From NCBI GenBank assembly GCA_002440625.1, contig DJUV01000295.1:1-5887 (forward strand): a stretch of DNA of 5,887 bases. The letters are read 5' to 3'. A program made the translations under genes and the position numbers. Shown piece by piece: positions 1 through 4,732 of the stretch (position 1 is its first letter; each line of letters starts with the position of its first letter). A model generated the notes under the pieces. It worked only from the letters and a program-made list of their open reading frames with translations, had not been told where the DNA came from and did no database searches. This DNA comes from Rhodobacteraceae bacterium UBA6273. GTDB taxonomy: Bacteria; Pseudomonadota; Alphaproteobacteria; Rhodobacterales; Rhodobacteraceae.

Positions 1-393
1 GTCTATCACCTGAAGGAATGGGTGCAGGGCAACCATACCGTCCAGCGCAAAGCCGACGACGACAAGGGCGGCACCATGCGCCTCGGCGCCTATACCGCGA
101 TGCTGAAATCAGGCTCCAAGGTTGCCGATGTCTATGGCTCGACCGAGATCGAGGAACGGCACCGCCACCGCTATGAGGTCGACGCCAAGTACCGCGAGAA
201 GCTGGAGAACTGCGGCCTGGTGTTTTCGGGGATGTCGCCCGACGGACGCCTGCCGGAGATCGTCGAGTGGAAGGACCACCCGTGGTTCATCGGCGTCCAG
301 TACCACCCGGAACTGAAGTCGAAACCCTTCGCGCCGCATCCATTGTTTGCGGATTTCGTCAGGGCGGCGAAAGGGGTGGAGCGGTTGGTGTGA
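1..393 (+). CDS. pyrG: CTP synthase, C-terminal part (5' end outside window)
   Basis: Last 130 codons of CTP synthase, the cytosolic enzyme that aminates UTP to CTP with ATP and glutamine-derived ammonia, the final step of pyrimidine nucleotide synthesis. The frame is open from base 1 and ends at TGA 391-393. Visible are the GGTMRLG stretch (fragment residues 23-29), the RHRHRYEV block (53-60) that is a hallmark of CTP synthases, and VQYHPE (99-104), whose His102 and Glu104 complete the Cys-His-Glu triad of the class I glutamine amidotransferase domain. The family is usually about 545 residues, so roughly three quarters of the protein, including the synthetase domain and the nucleophile Cys, lies upstream of the window. 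The C-terminus looks normal and intact. The next gene is convergent, 49 bases away, with no strong intrinsic terminator between them. Identification is firm. Confidence 0.97.
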   Translation, partial: VYHLKEWVQGNHTVQRKADDDKGGTMRLGAYTAMLKSGSKVADVYGSTEIEERHRHRYEVDAKYREKLENCGLVFSGMSPDGRLPEIVEWKDHPWFIGVQYHPELKSKPFAPHPLFADFVRAAKGVERLV

Positions 394-442
394 GGGGGGG
401 CAGTGGTGCACTTTATTGGCGACTGCAGGGCGACCAATTAGG

Positions 443-1357
443 TCATCGTTTTCGGGACCGCCGTAGTGCACTGAGGCTAAGCGCCGACAGTGCACCCAAC
501 AGTGTAAGTCCAGATGCGGGAAGTGGAACCGGAGCGGGACCAACGTCGAAAGTATAGGAACCGGTCGCGACCGCACTCCCCCAGTTTTGATAATTCCCGA
601 AGTCGACTGAAAAACCAAAAACGCCAAGCCCGTCGACAACACAATTCCAAATGCAATCAGACGGCGCCAGTGAGAAGATCGAATTGAGTTGCGAGAAGTC
701 GCGTGATTGCTGAACTATGTCTAGGAAAGATCTGCCGAAACCTACCGAAATCTCAATCGATTCTGCATTCGATAACGCAGCGCGCATACCACCGCCAAAG
801 GTCAAAAGCCCATCATTGTCTACAGGTACGTTGCTACCAGCTTGCGACCAAAACCCTGTATCATAAAAAGATGATGCAAAGATACGTTGTGTCGTTCCTG
901 CGCGGGTAACGTCAAATGTTAGGTTATCGTATACCACCTCCATTTGCTCTAAAACCATGTTTGAATAGTCGAGATTTCCGTTGGCATCGAACGGCGTGAA
1001 AGAAGCTTCACCGATTGCTGACGTTGCGGTCGATCTAATGCCAATCGACCTTAGCGAGAACGGTTGCCCGTCTTGCCTAGTGAATTTTAACGACGTGCCA
1101 TTTCCGAAACATCCGCCTCGGCAATCCGAGAGAAAGGTGAACCCAATGATAGCCTCGGTAACGTCAGAATACTCCTCGTACCCCCATGCCACACTAAATC
1201 CCGCCTCACTCCATATGCCATTGGCGAACCCGTTTGAAGCGGTTACGCTGTCGAGACGACCCGGTGGTGTCTGAAACGTAACAACCGTGTTGCCCAAAGC
1301 TGGCTGAGATAGCAAAAGAAACGCTGCAGCCGCGCATACATCTTTAACTTCGTTCAT
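443..1357 (-). CDS. Secreted protein with VPLPA-CTERM sorting tail
   Basis: A 304-residue protein with the architecture of exosortase substrates. It has an N-terminal signal peptide (hydrophobic run at about residues 8-17, possible cleavage after LG near residue 22), a Ser/Gly/Phe-rich, probably beta-rich body, and a C-terminal tail: VPLPAS at 287-292, a short hydrophobic helix (293-298 and onward), then the basic end RRSRKR. This tail matches the VPLPA-CTERM class described from Rhodobacterales, whose members are thought to be processed by an XrtD-type exosortase and exported to the cell surface or matrix. The body contains two Asp-Cys-x3-Cys motifs (Cys79/83 and Cys235/239). I do not recognise a catalytic domain, so function beyond surface export is unknown. 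ATG 1357 is preferred because AGAGG lies 5 bases upstream. The in-frame GTG at 1384 would put nine charged and aromatic residues before the signal peptide. Sampled base composition is about 43-45% GC against about 63% in the transporter genes, suggesting transfer or different selection. Confidence 0.85.
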   Translation of the reverse strand: MNEVKDVCAAAAFLLLSQPALGNTVVTFQTPPGRLDSVTASNGFANGIWSEAGFSVAWGYEEYSDVTEAIIGFTFLSDCRGGCFGNGTSLKFTRQDGQPFSLRSIGIRSTATSAIGEASFTPFDANGNLDYSNMVLEQMEVVYDNLTFDVTRAGTTQRIFASSFYDTGFWSQAGSNVPVDNDGLLTFGGGMRAALSNAESIEISVGFGRSFLDIVQQSRDFSQLNSIFSLAPSDCIWNCVVDGLGVFGFSVDFGNYQNWGSAVATGSYTFDVGPAPVPLPASGLTLLGALSALSLSALRRSRKR

Positions 1358-1362
1358 TTGAA

Positions 1363-1367
1363 CCTCT
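1363..1367 (-). promoter_or_regulatory. Ribosome binding site deciding the CTERM gene start
   Basis: On the minus strand AGAGG stands 5 bases before ATG 1357. The alternative GTG at 1384 has no purine-rich site upstream, so this site supports the shorter protein. Confidence 0.6.
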
Positions 1368-1396
1368 GCAAAAAATCGAATCACTATTTCAATTGG

Positions 1397-1425
1397 ATGC
1401 TATGACTGTCGGCCCCAGCAGGCAA
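1397..1425 (-). promoter_or_regulatory. Probable sigma70-type promoter of the CTERM gene
   Basis: Read on the minus strand, TTGCCT (1420-1425) is followed after exactly 17 bases by TAGCAT (1397-1402), which keeps the most conserved T, A and final T of the -10 box. Transcription would begin near 1390 and give a leader of about 33 bases before ATG 1357, enough for the AGAGG site. Assignment is by consensus only. An extracytoplasmic or other sigma factor could be used instead. Confidence 0.4.
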
Positions 1426-1527
1426 TCGCAGATAGCCGCACGGCACCCGCTCGCACGCACCGATCTCCCGCAAGAGACGCGAGCGATCAGGCTTATCCAA
1501 TCACCCCGTCACGCCATTTCCCTTCCG

Positions 1528-1553
1528 CCCGATTTGTCCCGCGACAAATCGGG
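1528..1553. repeat. Perfect 11-bp inverted repeat with 4-base loop
   Basis: CCCGATTTGTC (1528-1538) and GACAAATCGGG (1543-1553) are exact reverse complements separated by CCGC. There is no T-run on either side, so it is not a typical intrinsic terminator. Its right arm also takes part in the overlapping hairpin at 1546-1585. Confidence 0.85.
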
Positions 1554-1585
1554 TCGCGCCGGCCTGGGCCAGCGCGCCCCGATTT
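1546..1585. repeat. Long overlapping hairpin, alternative partner of the 1528-1553 dyad
   Basis: Pairing runs symmetrically from A1546-T1585 inward: 8 pairs, one mismatch (1554/1577), 5 pairs, one mismatch (1560/1571), 3 pairs, and a CTGG loop at 1564-1567. That is 16 pairs in 40 bases. It uses the AAATCGGG arm at 1546-1553, which is also needed by the upstream hairpin, so a single strand can form only one of the two. Confidence 0.75.
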
Positions 1586-1643
1586 CCGGATGCACGGGGC
1601 AAACTGAAAACCCCTTGCCGTCCGGCTTGCGCTCCGCCAAATC

Positions 1644-1683
1644 GGACCGGGTGACGTGCCACTGGCACGTCCCTTTCCGGTCC
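1644..1683. repeat. Two-tier hairpin with a 19-base palindromic core
   Basis: The core 1653-1671 is an odd-length perfect palindrome, GACGTGCCA-C-TGGCACGTC. It is enclosed by outer arms GGACCGG (1644-1650) and CCGGTCC (1677-1683), also perfect complements, with a 2/5-base internal loop. The core could be a dimeric regulator's operator, but the outer arms and the neighbouring hairpins favour a repeat element. Confidence 0.7.
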
Positions 1684-1736
1684 TCGGGCGCCGCGCCCAC
1701 CGTTGCGAGCTTTCCCCCCACCCAGCCTCCAAAACG

Positions 1737-1752
1737 CCCGACACCTGTCGGG
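1737..1752. repeat. Small inverted repeat near the TerB-like gene
   Basis: CCCGAC (1737-1742) and GTCGGG (1747-1752) are separated by ACCT. CCCGAC recurs at 1760-1765 and 1771-1776. It lies about 40 bases upstream of the proposed -35 box, so an operator role is possible but unsupported. Confidence 0.4.
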
Positions 1753-1792
1753 ACGGATGCCCGACGCAAACCCGACAGATGCCATACGCCCT

Positions 1793-1821
1793 TTGCACCC
1801 CCCGCCGAACCGTCCTATATC
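1793..1821 (+). promoter_or_regulatory. Probable promoter giving a leaderless TerB-like mRNA
   Basis: TTGCAC (1793-1798), a 17-base spacer and TATATC (1816-1821) resemble a sigma70 promoter. The -10 box ends only six bases before ATG 1828, so the predicted transcription start falls at or next to the A of the start codon. No purine-rich ribosome binding site is present just upstream of 1828, which fits a leaderless transcript. This is consensus-based; the last -10 base is not the preferred T. Confidence 0.45.
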
Positions 1822-1827
1822 GGCCAT

Positions 1828-2271
1828 ATGTTCGGACGCATCCTCACCTCGCTTCTCACCGAAAGGCCCGACCGGCTGCCGCAGCCGGATGCGCAGCGGG
1901 CGCTGGCGGCACTCCTTGTCCGCCTCGCCAGGGCCGATGAGCAATACGATGAGGAGGAGCGGACCCGCATCGACCGCATCCTCGCCCGCCGCTATAACCT
2001 CTCGCCCTTCGAGGCGGTGACGATCCGCAGCGATGCCGAGGAGATGGAGGCCGAGGCGCCCGATACCGTCCGCTTCACCCGCGCCCTCAAGGATGCCGTT
2101 CCCTACGAGGACCGCATGGGCCTGATGGAGGCGCTCTGGTCCGTGGCGCTGGCCGATGACACCCGCGACCCGCGCGAGGATGCGATGATCCGCGTCACGG
2201 CTGATCTTCTGGGCATCAGCGACAAGGACCGGGCCATCGCCCGGCAGAATGTTGAGAAATCAAGGACATGA
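1828..2271 (+). CDS. TerB-like family protein (tellurite resistance TerB / DjlA N-terminal fold)
   Basis: A 147-residue soluble, acidic, all-helical protein with the pattern of the TerB-like family. The block LAALLVRLARADEQYDEEE (residues 26-44) carries the typical acidic Asp-x-x-Tyr-x-x-x-Glu-Glu segment. The second half repeats the pattern with ALWSVALADDTRDPREDAMI (102-121), followed by LLGISDKD. Known TerB proteins bind metal or act as scaffolds in stress-response complexes. Most chromosomal members in alphaproteobacteria are uncharacterised, so tellurite resistance should not be assumed. No signal peptide or membrane helix is visible, so it is probably cytosolic. ATG 1828 is chosen because family similarity begins just after it and the open frame upstream runs through hairpin-rich, protein-unlike sequence. 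It ends in an ATGA overlap with the next gene, so the two are probably translationally coupled. Confidence 0.85.
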   Translation: MFGRILTSLLTERPDRLPQPDAQRALAALLVRLARADEQYDEEERTRIDRILARRYNLSPFEAVTIRSDAEEMEAEAPDTVRFTRALKDAVPYEDRMGLMEALWSVALADDTRDPREDAMIRVTADLLGISDKDRAIARQNVEKSRT

Positions 2272-3035
2272 TTGCAAGTCTCTCGATGTATGACTGGCCG
2301 CAGGTGCGGGCAGAGAACGACCGGCTCTGGGCGCTTGTGGCCGGGGCGCTGGAGGACGAAGGCATCGCCGCACCGGCGGACCTGACCCGTGACGACAGCC
2401 TCTGGGAGGTCTGGCAAAGCCCCGGCCTCCTCCTCGGCCAGACCTGCGGCATGCCCTACCGGACCAAGCTCCACGGGGCCGTGGAACTGGTGGCAACCCC
2501 CGACTATGGCCTGCCCGGCGCCCCGCCCGGCCATTATTATTCGGTCTTCGTGACCCGGAAGGGCGAACCCGGCGAGGCTGAGGATTTCATCGACCGCACC
2601 CTCGCCTTCAACGGTCAGGACAGCCAGTCGGGCTGGGCCGCGCCGCAAAACCAGATGGCGAAGCAGGGCCTCCGGTTCACCCATACCCGCCATACCGGCG
2701 CCCACCGCGACAGCGCCCGTGCCGTCGCCGCCGGCAAGGCCGACATCGCCGCCATCGACGCCATCAGCTGGCGTCTGATCGAGGCCCACCATCAAGATAT
2801 AGCGCGAAAGCTCCGCGTCATCGGCCATACCGACCCGACTCCGGGCCTGCCGCTCATCACCGCGAAGGGGCGCGACACCGCCCCCCTCGCCCGCGCCTTT
2901 ACCGCCGCCATCGCCGGGTTGACCCCCGCCGACCGCGCCGCCCTTGGCCTTCGCGACCTCATTCCGATCCCGGCGTCAGCTTATCTCGCCGTGCCCACGC
3001 CGCCGCCACCTTCGCAAGATGTGCCGGTCAATTAG
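2268..3035 (+). CDS. PhnD-like periplasmic-binding-fold protein without signal peptide
   Basis: A 255-residue protein of the phosphate/phosphite/phosphonate substrate-binding (PhnD-like, type 2 periplasmic binding) family. Supporting blocks are LLLGQTCGMPY (54-64), the AFNGQDSQSGW loop (113-123), which in this family helps hold the anionic ligand, and TGAHRDSARAVAAGKADIAA (143-162) followed by IDAISW, the characteristic hinge and second-lobe motif. Unlike typical PhnD it begins MIASLSMYDW with no hydrophobic leader, and no upstream in-frame extension is available outside the TerB-like gene. It may therefore act in the cytosol or be exported another way. The C-terminal tail is proline-rich (about 243-253). 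The start ATG overlaps the TerB-like stop, with AAGGA only one base upstream; Met7 at 2286 is a weaker alternative. No phosphonate permease or C-P lyase gene is nearby, so a phosphonate transport role is doubtful. Confidence 0.8.
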   Translation: MIASLSMYDWPQVRAENDRLWALVAGALEDEGIAAPADLTRDDSLWEVWQSPGLLLGQTCGMPYRTKLHGAVELVATPDYGLPGAPPGHYYSVFVTRKGEPGEAEDFIDRTLAFNGQDSQSGWAAPQNQMAKQGLRFTHTRHTGAHRDSARAVAAGKADIAAIDAISWRLIEAHHQDIARKLRVIGHTDPTPGLPLITAKGRDTAPLARAFTAAIAGLTPADRAALGLRDLIPIPASAYLAVPTPPPPSQDVPVN

Positions 3036-3131
3036 GCAGTTTGTCGGGCATTTTGCCGAAGACCTCGCAAAAAGCGCATTGTAAAATGGCGGAATATCAG
3101 CCCTATTCGGTGCGTCCAGGGGAGGACATGC
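3036..3131 (+). promoter_or_regulatory. AT-richer gap, possible transporter promoter
   Basis: This 96-base gap is less GC-rich than its flanks. TAAAAT at 3082-3087 could serve as a -10 box, but the nearest -35-like element, TTGCCG at 3053-3058, is 23 bases away, too far for a standard promoter. A second pairing, TTGTAA (3079-3084) with TATTCG (3104-3109), has a 19-base spacer and is also poor. A transporter-specific promoter here is plausible from position only. Read-through from the TerB-like unit is the alternative. Confidence 0.25.
3119..3125 (+). promoter_or_regulatory. Strong ribosome binding site fixing a GTG start
   Basis: GGGGAGG lies 6 bases before GTG 3132. An ATG at 3128-3130 sits only 2 bases from the site, is in another frame and reaches a stop within about 27 codons, so GTG is the real start. 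Confidence 0.75.
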
Positions 3132-3923
3132 GTGAGCGACCAGGCGAAAGAAATCGGCGCACCCGTCATCGAGGTGCGAGATCTGCACAAGGCCTACGGC
3201 CAGCTTGAAGTGCTGAAGGGTGTCTCCCTCGTCGCGCATCGCGGCGAGGTAATATCGCTCATCGGCTCGTCCGGTTCGGGCAAATCCACGCTCCTGCGCT
3301 GCTGCAACCTTCTTGAGGACAGCCAGCAGGGCGAGATCCTCTTCAAGGGCGAGGCGGTGCACTGGAAGGGCACCGGCCTTCACCGGCACCCGGCCGACAA
3401 GCACCAGGTCATCCGCATCCGCACCAACCTGTCGATGGTGTTCCAGCAGTTCAACCTCTGGTCGCATCTGACGATCCTGCAGAACGTGATGGAAGCGCCG
3501 CTGACCGTCCTTCGCCGCGACAAGGCCGAGGTCGAGGCCGCGGCGCGCAAATATCTCGACAAGGTCGGCATCGTCGACAAATGCGATGTCTTCCCGGCGC
3601 AGCTTTCCGGCGGCCAGCAGCAGCGCGCCGCCATCGCCCGCGCGCTCTGCATGGAGCCGACAGCACTTCTCTTCGATGAACCCACCTCCGCGCTCGACCC
3701 CGAACTGGAGCAAGAGGTCATCAAGGTCATCAAGGCGCTGGCCGAGGAAGGCCGCACCATGATCATCGTCACCCATGACATGCGGCTCGCGGCCGATGTC
3801 TCGGATCACACGATCTTCCTGCACAAGGGCAAGATCGAAGAAGAAGGCCGGCCCGATGAGCTTTTCGGCAGGCCGAAAACCGAACGGCTGCAACAGTTCC
3901 TGAGCGCGACCGTTGCCGCCTGA
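3132..3923 (+). CDS. Polar amino acid ABC transporter ATP-binding protein (HisP/OccP-like)
   Basis: A 263-residue cytosolic ATPase subunit that powers amino acid import. All nucleotide-binding motifs are intact: Walker A GSSGSGKST (45-53), Q-loop VFQQF (103-107), ABC signature LSGGQQQR (158-165), Walker B LLFDEP (179-184), D-loop SALD (186-189) and switch His215 in VTHD. FNLWSHLTILQNVMEAPLTV (107-126) is typical of the HisP/ArtP/OccP branch for polar amino acids, as is the insertion between the Walker A and Q-loop regions (about 66-98; HWKGTGLHRHPADKHQ). Length matches HisP (about 258). It starts at GTG with a strong ribosome binding site and is followed after 37 bases by the binding-protein gene. 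Substrate identity cannot be read from this subunit. Confidence 0.96.
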   Translation: MSDQAKEIGAPVIEVRDLHKAYGQLEVLKGVSLVAHRGEVISLIGSSGSGKSTLLRCCNLLEDSQQGEILFKGEAVHWKGTGLHRHPADKHQVIRIRTNLSMVFQQFNLWSHLTILQNVMEAPLTVLRRDKAEVEAAARKYLDKVGIVDKCDVFPAQLSGGQQQRAAIARALCMEPTALLFDEPTSALDPELEQEVIKVIKALAEEGRTMIIVTHDMRLAADVSDHTIFLHKGKIEEEGRPDELFGRPKTERLQQFLSATVAA

Positions 3924-3960
3924 CCACTCAAAGCAGCTCAGTTAATACCGGGAGTGTAAA

Positions 3961-4683
3961 ATGAAAAAACTTCTTATCGCCGCCGCCGCGTTCGCGCTGA
4001 CCGCAGGCCTTGCCGGCGCTCAGACCGTCCGCATGGGCACCGAGGGTGCCTACCCTCCCTACAACTTCATCAACGACAAGGGTGAGGTCGACGGCTTTGA
4101 ACGCGAACTCGGCGACGAGCTTTGCAAGCGCGCAGCCCTGACTTGCGAATGGGTCACGAACGAGTGGGATTCGATCATCCCGAACCTCGTTTCCGGCAAC
4201 TACGACACCATCGTCGCCGGCATGTCGATCACCGAGGAGCGGGCCAAGGTCATCTCCTTCACCCAGAACTATATCCCGCCGGCAGCCTCGGCCTATGTCG
4301 CGCTGAAGCCTGATGCCGACGTCAAGGGCGGCGTGGTCGCGGCACAGACGGCGACGATCCAGGCCGGTCATGTCGCCGAGAGCGGTGCTACCCTGCTGGA
4401 ATACCCGACGCCGGATGAAACAATCGCCGCCGTGCGCAACGGCGAGGCCGACGCTGTCTTTGCCGACAAGGACTACCTCGTGCCGATCGTCGCTGAATCG
4501 AACGGCGAGCTGTCCTTCGTCGGCGAGGATATCCAGCTTGGCGGTGGCGTCGGCATGGGTCTGCGTCAGAGCGATGCCGAACTGCGCGGCAAGTTCGATA
4601 CGGCGATCCAGTCGATGAAGGATGACGGCACGCTGAACGCACTTATCAAGAAGTGGTTCGGCGACAAAGCGCTTCTGTTCTGA
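3961..4683 (+). CDS. Periplasmic polar amino acid-binding protein (HisJ/LAO-like)
   Basis: A 240-residue precursor with a clear Sec signal peptide: MKK, a hydrophobic core to about residue 16, and cleavage predicted after AGA at 20. The mature protein is a two-lobe family 3 solute-binding protein that delivers a polar amino acid to the permeases. By alignment from memory with the lysine/arginine/ornithine-binding protein: Glu28 and Tyr31 in GTEGAYPPY match Asp11 and Tyr14, Trp69 replaces stacking Phe52, Arg94 in SITEER matches Arg77 (binds the ligand carboxylate), and Asp169 in FADKD matches Asp161 (binds the amino group). Cys55 and Cys62 have the same 7-residue spacing as the Cys38-Cys45 disulfide of that family. 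The acid at 28 favours a cationic ligand, but this is inference; octopine-like or other polar ligands are possible. GGGAG (3950-3954) lies 6 bases before the ATG. Confidence 0.94.
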   Translation: MKKLLIAAAAFALTAGLAGAQTVRMGTEGAYPPYNFINDKGEVDGFERELGDELCKRAALTCEWVTNEWDSIIPNLVSGNYDTIVAGMSITEERAKVISFTQNYIPPAASAYVALKPDADVKGGVVAAQTATIQAGHVAESGATLLEYPTPDETIAAVRNGEADAVFADKDYLVPIVAESNGELSFVGEDIQLGGGVGMGLRQSDAELRGKFDTAIQSMKDDGTLNALIKKWFGDKALLF

Positions 4684-4690
4684 GACAGGC

Positions 4691-4713
4691 GGGCGGGGCT
4701 TCGCGTCCCGCCC
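4691..4713 (+). promoter_or_regulatory. Intercistronic GC hairpin after the binding-protein gene
   Basis: GGGCGGG (4691-4697) pairs with CCCGCCC (4707-4713). A G-T and a C-G pair extend the stem to 9 with the loop TTCGC. It begins eight bases after the binding-protein stop and has no T-run, so full intrinsic termination is unlikely. In known ABC operons such hairpins protect the upstream mRNA end or cause partial termination, raising binding protein over permease. That role is inferred here. Confidence 0.6.
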
Positions 4714-4732
4714 CCCAGATCCCCCCAGCGCC

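Larger units (their letters stand above)
1528..1683. repeat. Cluster of GC-rich inverted repeats, REP-like intergenic element
   Basis: About 156 bases are almost tiled by dyad symmetries: 1528-1553, 1546-1585, a weaker imperfect one at 1586-1625 (CCGGA/TCCGG outer arms with partly paired interior), and 1644-1683. The motif CCCGATTT and its complement alternate: forward at 1528-1535, inverted at 1546-1553, forward at 1578-1585, inverted (seven bases) at 1639-1645. The region lies between divergent genes, so it is not a shared terminator. A repetitive extragenic palindromic element, as known from many proteobacteria, is the simplest explanation. The frame in line with the next gene stays open through it, but the translation (rich in Pro, Arg, Ser) looks non-coding. 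Whether it is multicopy cannot be seen from one window. Confidence 0.6.
1358..1827. other. Divergent intergenic region
   Basis: 470 bases separate the minus-strand CTERM gene from the plus-strand TerB-like gene. The left third carries the CTERM promoter and ribosome binding site, the middle (1528-1683) is the hairpin cluster, and the right part has a small dyad (1737-1752) and the TerB-like promoter. Bases 1426-1527 and 1684-1736 hold nothing I can assign. No tRNA, small-RNA terminator or convincing short gene was seen on either strand. Confidence 0.7.

Noticed and set aside
394..442. Bidirectional terminator between pyrG and the CTERM gene
   Set aside because: Only 4-bp stems such as GACC-AATTA-GGTC (432-444) are present, overlapping the CTERM stop, and without adequate T-runs. 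The evidence is too weak to annotate.
1355..1384. GTG 1384 as start of the CTERM gene
   Set aside because: It has no ribosome binding site and would place nine extra residues in front of the signal peptide. ATG 1357 has AGAGG at good spacing.
1393..1827. N-terminal extension of the TerB-like protein by about 145 residues
   Set aside because: The frame is open, but it crosses the promoter of the divergent gene and the hairpin cluster, and its Pro/Arg/Ser-rich translation has no family pattern. TerB similarity starts just after ATG 1828.
1501..1944. Minus-strand reading frame across the hairpin cluster
   Set aside because: It overlaps the confident TerB-like start and consists of low-complexity Gly/Arg/Ala translation of GC-rich repeats. 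No ribosome binding site or recognisable domain was seen.
2268..3035. Phosphonate uptake operon
   Set aside because: The PhnD-like protein has no signal peptide, and the transporter that follows has HisP/HisJ/HisQ/HisM signatures for amino acids, not PhnC/PhnE signatures.
3128..3211. ATG 3128 as a start next to the ATPase gene
   Set aside because: It is in a different frame from the ATPase, lies only 2 bases from the ribosome binding site, and runs to a stop after about 27 codons.
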